From positions 95,746,797 to 95,810,796 of the forward strand of contig OX465580.1 of assembly GCA_950022655.1 (NCBI GenBank): a DNA stretch of 64,000 nucleotides, in the 5' to 3' direction. The notes under the pieces were generated by a model. It ran no database searches and was not told the origin of the DNA. It saw only the letters and a program-made list of their open reading frames with translations. This document shows positions 45,155 through 57,006 of this stretch, piece by piece; within the stretch, counting starts at the first letter, position 1; each line of letters begins with the position of its first letter. The stretch is from Alentia gelatinosa (lineage: Eukaryota; Annelida; Polychaeta; Phyllodocida; Polynoidae). The position numbers were made by a program, and so were the translations under genes.

Positions 45155-45279
45155 TCAGACATGGCTTGCGGCCGTGATGTTAACGTAACATGGTGGGATG
45201 AAGGTCGACGGGTCGGCGATCTCTTTGATGGCAGAGACGGTAGATGCTATTCCACCGACGATGCCGATTAGCACAATCT
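45155..45279 (-). CDS. Amino acid transporter, last exon
   Basis: On the minus strand an acceptor (GCTTAACGCAG) precedes [20 protein letters not shown], then [20 protein letters not shown] and V, with a TGA at 45155-45157. This is the final membrane segment (TM11) and the short C-terminal tail of the Aa_trans transporter whose other exons lie at 50.5-58.9 kb. The exon needs a phase 1 partner if the first AG is used. The upstream exon at 50565 leaves in phase 2, so one small exon must lie between them. Confidence 0.85.
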
Positions 45280-46549
45280 CTGCGTTAAGCACAACAATGT
45301 ATAGAGGCGGCCGTCTGCAAAGACAAGCAGCTATCCTTAATTCATATTCATACAAATTTAAGAAAGGCACAATTATTGGCACACTGACGTTCCTTTTTTT
45401 TGTATGCAGCCTTGGTATAATGGTAATGTTTCGATTTGGTACGAAGGGTTTACCGGTCCATATCTATAGGTCTCATGAGTGATTGAAATAATGAACCAGA
45501 AATTCGTTTCTACGAATGCATTTATCATGGATTTACGATAGTTAACATGGTACATAGATTCATATTTGTTTAGAAGTCTGGTGTTGTTCTTTTTAATTGG
45601 TACAAAAAGAGAAACCCCTTCCATATACCCCACAAGAAATCCCTTAAAATGTCAAATTTTAAAAAAATGACGTCTGGACCCTGAGCAGGGGCGTTGCCCT
45701 CTAACCCACCAGGAGGCATGTTTTATCCCATCGACCCCTCAAAGACATCAAGCGCTGACATTGTAAAGACTTGGCAGCCCTGTGTGTATTATCTATGTTT
45801 TTATCTTAATACCAACCTCATTTATCACCACATTTAGATGATTTTATCATAGTATTTTACCCTATTTTTTAAATCCTAATATGAATATATATGTTACTAT
45901 TTGATCCCATGCCCCCTTATAAATGTACCATAGGATATTTTTGTTCTCTTTAAAAGTACTGCTATCAAAACTGTTCTGGACATGATGAATGTCCCGTGAT
46001 TATTGTACTATATATATAGGCCAGCTAGGGGGCTAGGACTCACAGTGCTTGTGGTCTATATTGTGGACAATATGGATGAACGTTGGCATCGTACACGTAT
46101 GCCTATGATAATTCACATTCAGTGATGATGTACAGACAAATAATTGCCATTGTGTCATAGGATTCAGTCCACGTGCCCTGAAGGCATACGGGACATGTAT
46201 TCTAACCTCTTGCTTTCTCTCGCGTTGCTGAGACTTGCACCCCCATGACGATCGGCTACAAGTGTATTTTCGGAGGTTTTTAACGTATTGTCTGATTTTC
46301 TTTTTAATTTTCTTTTTCGACAATCACTTTCCCCCGGTAGAGGTGTTTTACAAAGAGACAGTCCACGACTATATTACAGAAAAGAAAGTAAAAGAGGTCG
46401 TTGTTATTCAACACGTATTCCAACTGTGAGGCCATCTCTAGACCAGTCATTTCTCCATAAGGCTATTAAGACTCATCATTATTATACATTTCAGAAAATG
46501 TTATAATGCTATTAACTATTCTAAGCCAGTTATTTCATAGTATATTATT

Positions 46550-47886
46550 ATATGGGTGGGATTTTCAAAACCTGCTAAATTACCAAAAACAGGGTTATTT
46601 AAGGGTCATGTTGTATAAACGTATCTCATCGATATAAAAGTGGCACTTTTTGGTGCATCTTTTGATGGTCTTTAATTCCAATAGAGGGTTTTGTATAGCT
46701 CTGAGGAATATTTCCTTCCGAAAATCAACAAAAACAGTGTTTTTCATGATTTTCACTTTTGTTTCAAAGTCTAGGAGGCACAATGTTGAGCCAATTGTTT
46801 TTATTAACGTTTTTAAACCATATGTCATCAGAAGTGTAGACAATGTAGTTTTGAAAATTGGTAAAAGTTTGAAAAAATATCAAAATGGTCAAGACTATCC
46901 AGGACCTTTAAATTTTCCAACAGAGAGACCTATAGAGCATGTTGTCCGACACCCCACTTGTGAGAGGATAACACTAATGAGATATACAACGAGAAATTAA
47001 TTTTCCTTTATTCTGAGATGTTGATCAAAATCCCTACTGTGATACCTGAAAGTTTCAATACAATGGGATTATCCATTCTGATATTAAAACAATGTGATTC
47101 CATGATGATATTTTTTCCAAAAAATCAGGTGTTGGACAGCACACCTGTTAAAAGATGTATAGAAGAAATAATAATCATAATAGAATAACAAATACCCCTG
47201 TATATGATAAGTATTCCTACCACTTATAAACACAATGTTTACTTTTTCCCTAAACCGAAATTTGTACTATTTGTGGTTAAAAAACTGAAAATGTGTTGTC
47301 CGACACCCCGGGGTGTTGGACAACACGCTCTGATATAAGTCATGATTTTGGGGTTGTTTCTTATCAACAATTGAGTGGTTTGCTTTGAAAAATGAAGATT
47401 TCTATTATTTCTTTAAGAATATAAAGGATTATAGCCACAAATATCATTTTTTCCATTGTTATGAGTGATTTTATAAACGTGTTGTCCAACACCCCTCGTG
47501 TTGTCCGACACCCCTATGAAGCCCAACACCCAAATATGCTCAGAGCTTTTGTTTCATATCTAATATGAGATAGAGGTATTTTGGGTCAAATATAACATAT
47601 GTCACCATATAATATTAGTTTTTCTGAAATTTTAAGCTTTTATAGCGTTTCATGAAATTTCAAATATTTTATGGGGGTGGACAACATGCAGTATTATACA
47701 CAATTTTAAAAGGCTCTCAAATCTGAACCATTTGTCTGATTTTGTTGGAATAATGTTCTTCTGGAAGGTACTTAGTGGGAGACTAATATGAAATATAAAA
47801 AGAAGTATTATTCTAAAATTATTTTTTGAGTGTCTGATCCCAGGAAGAAACTGTAATTTAGCAGGTTTCAAAAATCCGACCCATAT
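46550..47886. mobile_element. 1.34-kb TIR element with periodic TGTTGTCCGACACCCC boxes
   Basis: The left end ATATGGGTGGGATTTTC continues AAAACCTGCTAAATTAC. The reverse complement of the right end reads ATATGGGTCGGATTTTTG then AAACCTGCTAAATTAC, about 31 of 34 matching. Copies of GTTGTCCGACACCCC in either orientation occur at 46941, 47129, 47293 (two, back to back), 47479 (two in tandem) and 47674. Open frames of 80-116 codons inside have no domain. It is non-autonomous and sits in an intron of the transporter gene. Confidence 0.75.
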
Positions 47887-48500
47887 ATCTTGCACCGTTG
47901 TGTGGTCTCAATAAGATGTTGATTAGACTTGGGAGTAGCTAGTTCCTTTTACTTCTATAGTTCGTATCTCTTCTTAAATTGTAGAACATTTCAAAGGTAG
48001 GATTACTCGGGTGGCACAACCACAGCAACATGGTGACCTCACATCACTGGGGTAAGAGGTAATCAGGATGAAAAATGAAATCTTGTTATGCAAATTAATA
48101 TCCTGAGAAGCAATCCGTTGATATGTTATTTTGTTGGAGCACTACAGTTGTGCTTAACTCACGTTCACATTAGATGATTACAGTAGATCATGCACATAAC
48201 CTGTATAATTATTGATGGTGACTTCCACTAAAAAAGACTGTCTGGTCGCTCACACGACTATCGCTTCATCGTTCCTAATTTTGTCCTTAATGAATGTCCA
48301 AGTGCAATTATACTGATTCACATCTCACTCATTGTTTAGCAACACTTTCCATGATGTTAGTCCATTCCAATGTTCAGATATCACAAGTCCAATGTATCCT
48401 CTCTGTGTTCTCTCCCATTGAGAGATAGTTCCTCACACATCAGTATGTAAGTTACTCACAGAGTAGGCAACTCCATGCAACTATCTTTCTCCTATAGGCT

Positions 48501-48868
48501 GTAGTTCGGCCTACTGCTATCTAGTGAAAATTTCGGCCGGAACTTTGTTGTAATTAAGAACTTCGTAGTATATAATGCCTGTGCCAATGTGGGTACCAGA
48601 CTGAAACAGACTGTAATAATTAACTTAATTTTTTCTTGTAGTTGCAGTGAAATTATGGTGGTAAATACCTGTGCCAATGCAGGTACCAGACTGAAACAAG
48701 CTTTAGTAGTTAATGTTGTTGTAGTTCTAGTGAAGTTATGTTTGTAAATAATGCCTGTGCTAATGTGGGTACCAGACTGAAACAGACTTCAATAATTAAC
48801 TTTAAATTTTCTTTTCAAATACTTAGAAAACTTGTGTTGGGAGCTGTTGTAGTTCGGCCCACTGCTAC
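48501..48868 (+). repeat. Three tandem units of about 88 bp
   Basis: CCTGTGCCAATGTGGGTACC followed by AGACTGAAACA recurs at about 48578, 48668 and 48754, each followed by a TAATTAAC- or TAGTTAATG-like stretch. The array is bracketed by GTAGTTCGGCCTACTGCTA (48501) and GTAGTTCGGCCCACTGCTA (48849). Confidence 0.8.
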
Positions 48869-48880
48869 CGGATCGTGGCG

Positions 48881-49024
48881 TTTTGCCGAACTCTAACGGG
48901 CGCGCGAAAGACCCGCATTGCATTTGCCGAACTCCGTGGTTATCAAGTCGCGGCGTTTGCCAAACTCTACAGGTGCGGGAAACACCCCCATGCCTTAGCC
49001 GAACTCTATAGCGGGCGCGCGAAA
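48881..49024 (+). repeat. CpG-rich short repeats, TTTGCCGAACTC
   Basis: TTTGCCGAACTC or close variants lie at 48882, 48923, 48956 and 48995, and CGGGCGCGCGAAA at 48897 and 49012. This is a small GC-rich island in an AT-rich intron. A regulatory role is possible but not shown. Confidence 0.6.
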
Positions 49025-50564
49025 ATGCAAGTGCACCTGTACGTGACTGCTCCCCTTTATAACATCGCGATAAATAAAGAAATACCAGTTGAAAACCTGA
49101 CCTGAAACCTTACTGCAGTGTTCTCCTTCACCCGATTTACAAGGCGACTCCACTCCATGTAGAGTGAAGCCTCCTGCGCCTAGAATAAGCTCATCCTCCA
49201 GTGAGGAGCAGCTTTTCTCCATAGTTGACCCTTTAAAGGCATATCCTACAATCCACAGTGGCGCCACCTAGTGATTTTTGAATAATGTCAAATACTAGTC
49301 AAAACTGGTTTCTTGTGATTCATTCTAATTCTGCATGAGTAAATTTAACGTTTTGTCCAGTTTTTCCTATTCCAATAGGTAAAATAGGCCAATTTACATT
49401 TGCTTGATTTACATAAGAAATGTACTGAAAAATATGGTTTTCTTCAATTCTTTCAAAAACAAGGACGGTGATCTATAATTTTTAAAACTTAAATAATACT
49501 TATATATATACTATATTCTGTGTAAATTTGAGGAAAATGGCATGGGTTTTACTATGTAAAAAAATACTTTTTAGAATTTCTATATATTCTAATATATAAT
49601 TATCACAATGTTGATCTATAAATCAAAAACTAGCACAGTGAGCCCCGATTTTTACGTTAGATATATACGTGTTCTACAACACTTGGAGATCATCATATCA
49701 AATTTTCAGGAAATTGACATGGGTTTTAATTTTCAAGCCAAATTGTTCGATATACCTTTAATAAACTTTTACCATATTATCATTACACTGAAAGCTTTCT
49801 CCCATTTTAAGTCAGATCATTAAATACATTCATTATATCTCGATTGATCGCTCGACCCCATCTCAGTTTGTAGCCAGTTATAATGATTTGATAGTCATTT
49901 ATATTAGCATTTACTTATCATCAGTCTCCAACAGCTTTATTCCTCAATCACATCACAACAGCAAACAATATATACAATATCACAATATACAATCAGACAA
50001 CACAGTGACACTATAGAGTTTTATGTACCTTTTCATATACTGTATCTCCTCCTAATTTAATTCCATGGTCAGATCCCACTCTTCAGTTCGCTATTAGACC
50101 AGATTAAATTTGCCAGTCATGATCCCTTCTTTTTTTCCATTCTAAACAGGTCTTTATTCGGAATATCTTTAGTGTGAGATATAGAGATGATATAATCTAA
50201 CGACCCATCATCTTCTTCGATCTGTACCGTATAAAACATTCTCTCGTATCTTGATATACTAATATCCGATTGCGTGTATCAGAAAATCAATTAAATACAT
50301 CAGGAATCTTTAACTCAGAAGTATATATATGGTATTTCAGAACAGGGACCCCCCCCTACCGTAAATCAAGAGATTCGATGTTCTCTAATGCTAATCATAT
50401 TGCAGATGGTAAATAATACGTTCGCTGTCAAAGATGGGAAACTTATTTCACGTACATTATTGCATAAACTTTTACTAAACATTAAAATAATTACACGTAC
50501 ACGATATTGATATGCAGGAAGATCATATAAACAAAGAAGATATTGATGAACAACGAAAGAGTAC

Positions 50565-50754
50565 CTATCTGTCCAGTCCCCCTTTTGGTAGGCCAGTTTT
50601 AGGAAGAATATAGATGGCGCCACAAACGTCAGGAAGGCGATCGTAGATCCGCCGATGAGATCCAAGATGGCGCCAAAGTGCGGGATGGACTCGGCCACGA
50701 AGAGAATAAGAAGAACGAGAACTGTACGCAGTACGCAGCGGGACCAGTGAAAGC
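50565..50754 (-). CDS. Amino acid transporter, exon 7
   Basis: 190 nt, acceptor TATACACAG (50755), donor ATAG|GTACTC (50565/50564), phase 1 in and 2 out. It encodes [57 protein letters not shown] and KGDWTDR. These are TM9 and TM10 with the conserved AESIPHFG and IGGST motifs of the Aa_trans fold. The split Arg codon joins correctly to exon 6. Confidence 0.92.
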
Positions 50755-53392
50755 CTGTGTATAGAAAACATGTTCACACTTGTTCAGTTTTCAGTTATCC
50801 AGTGATCAGCTTAGGTAGGTCCGATAAGGTAGGTATTAACACATAGCCAATGTCTCATACCAACGAGTATACCTGTCGTCCTCTCTTTTTGAGCGCGGGA
50901 AAACGCGCTCATATATACGTCATCTAGAGGTTAGAATGCTCACACAGGGTTTCAAGTTGCTGTAAAGAATCTATCCCTTCACTATCCATGCCCCAACTAT
51001 AAAGGCCAGGTAAAGTAGTCAGGTGTCCAGTATCTAGCCTTACCAAATGCCCTGCCCCATTACTGACTTGGTTCCTAAAAATAATCCTTTTTATTTCTAG
51101 TCGTTTTGAAGACAAAAGGATTCATTATGTCAATCCTTTTATGGAATGGTAAACACTTAGTTATGAAAACTGTAATCTGCTACTAGAAAAAGAAACTATT
51201 AGATGATAATATTGACTAAATGTGGTATCTACATTTTCAAATCTGGTGGGACAGACCTAAATACACCTTATTCAGACCGGCTTTGTTCAGACCTGACAAA
51301 CCAGTTTTACTCCCTTCAATACTGTCACCAACTTGCAAGGAGCTGTTTCAAAACCATAGACTTAACCAACGTTTTGAAACAGCTCCTTGCAAGCCTTGCA
51401 CCTGAGACTTGACCATAGACTTGCCAAAACCCTTGATCATGGACCCTCAAGAAGACAGGGAGGGAGACACAGAATGGCATATAATGATTTCTTTTTTCTC
51501 CCAGTAAGGAGGTATGGGGTTGGTGGAAGGGTAGGCATATGACTCTTATCTCAACCCAGTCACTCCATATTAGCACCTCTCCCCCACTCCCACACAAACA
51601 CTCCTTACCTTCATCCACTGACCAGGTTATTGAACCTGTCATACTCAGACCCATATAGGACTTGATTCAGAGACATTTTTAATGCATTAGGATGTATACA
51701 CTGATTTTAATACCAGAAATTAGTTTTATTAAGTAATCAGTTTTCATTTACAACATATAGATTTCTGAGACTTGATCAGTATTCCTGTTCATGACACTTG
51801 AGAACAACTATTAAATCAATTCTCTAGGTTTATTGAAACATTCTTGACACTTAATTCTTCATCAAATAAAGATGGCTCAAATACAAAATATCTTATGATA
51901 TTCTCTTACTTTTATTTCATGAAGTAATTTAGGTATACCGCGCTCTTCCATTGAAAATGGAAATAACGTTAGTTCCTAGTAATAAACTGTATCACCCACG
52001 TGACTGGGTGTGGCAAAGTGCTTTTCACGATTTTACAATGAGGACCCAATTACCAATGAGTACGATGCAACTTATCTTATCAAGTAACAACCTATATATT
52101 GACGCATTGAATCAATCCCCAATGCTCAGTTATGGTACCTAGTTCATTTCGTTGTTCCCATGCAGCATGCCAGGGGGTTGAGATTTTCTAGAGGATTCTA
52201 GAGGAATTGAACAATACATTAGAAGTTGAGTAGAACGTAAACATTCTATGTGTGTCCACACGTTTAGTACATCCCGTTGCCGCCAGAGCCAGGGCGCTCA
52301 GGCTCTGAAACTACCGCAAAGCAGGGTTCGGTTCTAGACGGACTAATTCACACACAGACCTCGTGAATCTGGGTCCAGATTATTATATAATGAGCGATAC
52401 TATGATTGACTCTCTGATGGGCGAAATTGTTGTTATGACCACTGCAAGGTCAAACATGCAGCAACATGTGATTCATATTTGTGTGTTCCACCGCACAAAG
52501 TTCTCATCGTAAAGTTTTCGCAATATATCGCAGAATATCGTACAAGAAATGTCGGCGAGCGTGCCAGCTTCCACCAAGCTGGCCAGCTGGACCCAACCTT
52601 AAATCACGATAGACCGAATTGGGGTACTCCATAATTCCGTGTTTTGGTGCATGGTTCCGGTGAGACCACACCACGCCGACACACAGAATATACAGTAACA
52701 TACTCTGTGGATGAAGTATTATCCTACCCCTAATAAAAAAACTCCATAGGCTTAACATTGGGTCACTGTATTCGGTCTGGAGTTCAAAAAAATGAAAAAT
52801 ATCGCTCTATTGGGATACACTTGACAAATGACGTCATTTGTTAATGTAGAAGTAATTTAGACGGGCGGGGTAGGATAAATTCTAAACCAAACTCAAGTTA
52901 GTCATGTTATTGTTCAATGCACTCCAGCAAGATCGCTTATTACTGCTCTCGGATCTTGCCGTCGTGCAATAAACAACAACACGACTAACTCTTGTTTGGT
53001 TTCTCCATATGCACACACTGATAAATTTATAATACGCACCAGACTTCCAGCAAAGTGGAGATGTCCAATCACGTGTGAAGATGTGGCATGTGATTCAATT
53101 AGTTGATCAAGAGTTTGTCAATGATTAATAATGTTTTTTGTTATTCAGTACAGGAACCATATAAAATGCCTTTCCCAATGTTCCTGAAATCTATTACAGC
53201 GTGGTTGACTGCTTTATACTTTAAATGTCTAACAAAAATAGGCCTAGGGTTTTCGAACCAGTTTTATCATGGAAAATGGGACGTTGTGCATGTGGGAGTA
53301 TTTCAAACAAATATGCAGACGCACTTGGTGCAAAGGGAAGATTATGAGGTGGGACTATACTATAGAAGGTACCAAATAAGCAGGCCACTTAC
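50755..53392 (-). other. Transporter intron 6
   Basis: Non-coding. Contains a short inverted pair near 51332-51392 (GCAAGGAGCTGTTTCAAAAC and its inverse) and the hairpin element copy C at 52717-53002. No other gene was recognised. Confidence 0.5.
52717..53002. mobile_element. TIR body plus long hairpin element, copy C
   Basis: Body ends are TATTATCCTACCCC (52717) and GGGGTAGGATAAA (52867-52879), with CCATAGGCTTAACATTGGGT inside as in copy B. The following hairpin, 52885-53002, has arms AAACCAAACTCAAGTTAGTC / GACTAACTCTTGTTTGGTTT and an inner pair GCAAGATC / GATCTTGC. The hairpin sequence is unrelated to that of copy B. Confidence 0.7.
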
Positions 53393-53599
53393 GGCGAGGA
53401 ACTCTAAAGATCTCTTCCAATTCTTGCGCCAATGGATTGAGTGCTATGGCGAAGGCTAATAGGAGATGAAGCGTAATGAGGATTTCCACCGTCACGCTCA
53501 AGCCTCCAGGAGACATAGATAAGAGGATGTTTGGCCCATTTTTATCCCCGTAGATGAAGTACCCGGATGCAGCCACGGGTAGGTACATGGCCAATATTG
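53393..53599 (-). CDS. Amino acid transporter, exon 6
   Basis: 207 nt, acceptor TTTTATGTTGCAG (53600), donor CGCC|GTAAGT (53393/53392), phase 1 in and out. It encodes ILAMYLPVAASGYFIYGDKN, GPNILLSMSPGGLSV, TVEILITLHLLLAFAIALNP and LAQELEEIFRVPR. This is most of TM7, an extracytosolic or lumenal loop, and TM8 with the conserved NP of the family. Confidence 0.92.
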
Positions 53600-54109
53600 C
53601 TGCAACATAAAATGTATGTACATCATCAATGCAAATTTCCCTCTCAAAATGCACCATCGGAAACCTGAGGCATCATATCAAGAAATGGCTATTGCTGCAC
53701 ATGATGCGAATGTTCGATGACAAGTGTAAAAATATTGTATTATCAAATTCTATTATATCCTCAAAGGAAAACGCTTGGAATGTTCTAATATGTATCCATT
53801 TCTTAATTTGACAAAGTCATTGTACATAAGTAACAAAAGATCATAGAATTACAATAACTATTCATGATCATCAACAGAAGTTATGACATCTGACATCATA
53901 TTGAAGCATTGATTCGCAATGTTACGCCGACCTATCTGGGTGATTGCAGTTAACCTTTTGAGCAATTATTGAATGAAGATTTCCAAGCAATGCTGTATAT
54001 CTGAGGACTGCGCTTTTCGATTTCTTTAACATCTAGGGAATCATATTCGGCCAATACGCGCACCCGGTGGCCGTAATGTGAATTATACGTTATAGGTAGA
54101 AAATCGTAG

Positions 54110-55285
54110 ACATATGATTTCGTTCCCACCGATTAACTCGTAAGGGCATTTAAACTAGTTTCAGACGAATTTGCACTTGGCATCGACCATCACAGCAGGA
54201 TTTATGGATGGGGGTGGTGGTAACTTACAAATTCTGTTCACCCTTGACGCCTTAAGTGGGAAACACACTGTACGATTTCATTCCCACCGATTAACTACCT
54301 AAATCGTAAGGGCATTTTAACTTGTCTCAGGCGAATTTGCGCATAGTGTCGACCATTACAGCGGGATTTATGGCAGTTATTATCGTGAGTTAATCGTGAG
54401 CAAATTCTGTCCACACTGGGCGATGGACTGTCTATGTCGTGAGCGATTTAAGGCAACCGATAAAGGAACAAGTGCAAAACCGTAGTATATAGGGGCTAAA
54501 TCGGTGAGTAGGGCTTAATCTGTGTGTGGCAGGGCCATTCCTCCTCACCCATCAACTAATTATGTTCCAAAATCGGTAGGCACCACGGGGGGTATTTCTT
54601 AAACTCCGTTGTCGCCGACAACGGGAAGGAACATGTTCCTTAATTTATCAGTCCCGATTTCGGAACATTAGACTGCAATTTATTGGCGACAAAGGTACAT
54701 CTCCATGGGAGGCATTTTGAAATCTAAGGCAAAGTTCTTGAGGGGGGTGCCAAACTGACCGACTCCATTTCTAGGCCTCGCCTGAGCTTACGATTGTTCT
54801 TTTATACCCGAGAAAGGAACATTCATGTTCCGAAATCGTACAGTGTGTCATGGCCTTTACTTCCGAATTTCTCAGAGATTTTAGGCCACCGATAAAGGAA
54901 CAAGCAATAAATCTTAGTATATGGGGACTAAATCGGTGAGCGGGGCTCAGTTTCTGTGTAGCAGGGCCATTTCTGCTCACCGAGCGATTAATTATGGGCA
55001 GAAATCGGTAGGCACCATGGGAGGGGGGGGGGGTTCTTAAACTCTGTTGTCGGCGACAACGGGAAGGAACAGGTTCTTTAATTTATCGGTCCTGATTTTG
55101 GAACATTAGACTGCAATTTATCGGCGACAAAGGTACATCACAATGGGGGGATTTTGAAATCTAAGGCAAAGTTCTGGAGGGGGTGCCACATCGACCGACT
55201 CAATTTCTAGGCCTGGCCTGAGCTTACGATTGTTCTTTTGTCGCCGAGAAAGGAACATTCATGTTCCGAAATCGTACAGTGTATA
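54110..55285. repeat. Composite GTCGCCGACAA element with internal tandem duplications
   Basis: The left module (TTCCCACCGATTAACT, GTAAGGGCATTT, ATTACAGCGGGATTTATG) occurs twice, at 54112 and 54268. The right module (ACCGATAAAGGAACAAG, AAATCGGTAGGCACCA, GTCGCCGACAACGGGAAGG, GAAATCGTACAGTGT) occurs twice, at 54446 and 54877, with a period of about 431 bp. The terminal CACTGTACGATTT matches the 28-kb element. It lies in transporter intron 5. Confidence 0.7.
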
Positions 55286-55292
55286 TGGGCCT

Positions 55293-55578
55293 TAAGGCCC
55301 GGCGTCCACCTGCTACGATATGGCTCCGATATGGTCTACGATGCACCTCCCGATACAAAATCAAAATCGCGTCAGAAGGTCACCTAATATGGGGACAGTT
55401 GACCACGTTTCTGGAATTAGGCAAAAAAAACACCCTTAATATGCGTGGTTGATTTGCATGTCTAGACATATTTCTACGATTTTGCACCTTCCCGATATGT
55501 CTCCGATATTTGCTTTTTGCATCGGTGCCATATCGGTAGGTCTAAATCTCTATCGTAATAGGAGGACGCCAGACCTTA
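55293..55578. mobile_element. Short TIR element, TAAGGCCCGGCGTCCACCT ends
   Basis: The left end TAAGGCCCGGCGTCCACCTG and the reverse complement of the right end, TAAGGTCTGGCGTCCTCCTA, both lead into TACGAT. The interior has CCGATATGG words in both orientations. It abuts the composite repeat on its left. A related element lies at 59954-60150. Confidence 0.65.
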
Positions 55579-55838
55579 TACCCTCGCGCAATAAGGTTTT
55601 AGACTTTCGAACCCGTTGTCGTCCTTGACAATGATATTAGCTGGGTAGGTTTAAGAAGAACAAGGTGGGACGTAGGTGATGGTCAAGCGATGGTCACATT
55701 AAAGTGGTCAACGGTGGTATTGTATGTGTGTGCCGGGTTAAAAGATCACGCAACATACACACACTTGTCCCAATGTTTCGGGTAGGCTGCGTCAGGCTAG
55801 AGGTGTTCTCCATTATATCATACAATTGAACAAATTAC

Positions 55839-56083
55839 CTATATATCCTATGATAATGACCTTGTAGAAATCCTTAGGCTGTCTCATGTCATTCTGGATG
55901 GTAGGGAAAGTAGAGGCACCTCCAAATGAAAATAAAACAGCGCCAAATGCTAACGAGAAAGATTGAAATCCTGGCTCTGGGTACGTTGGTGGAACTCCGT
56001 CTGAAACACCATCCATCACGATGTTGATGGTAATTAGCAGACATGCTACAGCTGTGGCAAACGCCGCTCCTACAGCTATAGGC
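55839..56083 (-). CDS. Amino acid transporter, exon 5
   Basis: 245 nt, acceptor CCCTTGCTGTCAG (56084), donor ATAG|GTAATT (55839/55838), phase 2 in and 1 out. It encodes AVGAAFATAVACLLITINIV (TM5), a loop with PPTYPEPGFQSF, then SLAFGAVLFSFGGASTFPTI (TM6) and QNDMRQPKDFYKVIIIGY. The FGGASTFPTIQNDM segment is the most conserved stretch of the family. Confidence 0.93.
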
Positions 56084-56817
56084 CTGACAGCAAGGGAGAA
56101 TACGGAGATGAAATACAAACCATGGATGCACAGGTAGGTATAGGATGCCCTACGTTGAATAAATTATTACTGACTCTCACAATCTTAATGAATATTACCA
56201 TCTAGAAGGGGAAGAATTCAATTCAAAGTTCAACATGAAGCTCGAAGCTGGAACCTACTACAGAAGGAAGCAGAAAGCTGTGACACTGTTAGAAAAAACA
56301 AAACTGTTAGATGCTGAACCACGACCGGTTGTGTAACTAACATACGATAGGATAATGATAATAGACATCTTTATACAATGATGTAAATGAGTATAAACCT
56401 AACGCAATATGGGAAACACCGGTTAGCATATCAATTGATTTGTACTAAATTGTCTTAATATTTGATATACAACATGTAGTATTGTACAAAGATAAGGGTA
56501 TATGTGTAGGATCTTGATTCTGTAAATTAGACCAGATCCTGGTTAGGATTAGTAATTAGAACACTGCTAGTGTGAAAATGAAATGAAAATTCCCGAGTAA
56601 GTCGACATTCACTGCTAAGGAATAGTATATATATAACTACATTCACTTTAGATATAGACCGATGCCCACTGTAATCTGACGCCATTGCTGTATGCCCCAT
56701 GAGATATCTGAATCCACATGCTTGATTAAAAAAAGAGTTTATATTCCATATATATATATATATATATATATATCCCCGCTATACCTCACTTAGCGTCTGT
56801 ACAGTAAGATGACCTAC

Positions 56818-57006
56818 CAGAAGTCTTTAGGCGTTCCCAACCATGTAGTGGGGATCAAAAAGGCGGCCATGATTGGCACCCAGTAGCAGTAGGAAAAGGA
56901 GATTCCTGCTTGTAGAAATAATGACTGTACATTCTGTGCCGCTAAGAGCAGAAAAACAGTCGCTGCTCCGAAGAGCGTCATATCTACCGATATGGACACG
57001 GCAATC
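56818..57006 (-). CDS. Amino acid transporter, exon 4
   Basis: 189 nt, acceptor ATGACCTTCAG (57007), donor TCTG|GTAGGT (56818/56817), phase 2 in and out. It encodes [20 protein letters not shown] (TM3), [20 protein letters not shown] and [20 protein letters not shown] (TM4). A (TA)n run of about 24 bp sits in the intron just downstream at 56749-56772. Confidence 0.93.

Larger units (their letters stand above)
45280..50564 (-). other. Large repeat-filled intron region of the transporter gene
   Basis: Holds the 1.34-kb TIR element (46550-47886), the repeats of 48.5-49.0 kb and AT-rich DNA. One small exon, expected to encode roughly 10-25 residues after the GDWTDR sequence, was not located. A 54-codon open stretch on the minus strand near 50110-50280 (RYERMFYTVQIEEDDGS, then SLDYIISISHTKDIPNKDL) looks coding-like but has no convincing splice sites. 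Confidence 0.55.

Noticed and set aside
46650..47000. 116-codon frame with a basic, protein-like start
   Set aside because: Lies within the 1.34-kb TIR element and includes one of its repeated boxes; no transposase motif seen.
46941..47690. CRISPR-like array (repeated palindromic word at regular spacing)
   Set aside because: Spacing is about 185 bp, boxes occur in both orientations, and the genome is eukaryotic; it is internal structure of a TIR element.
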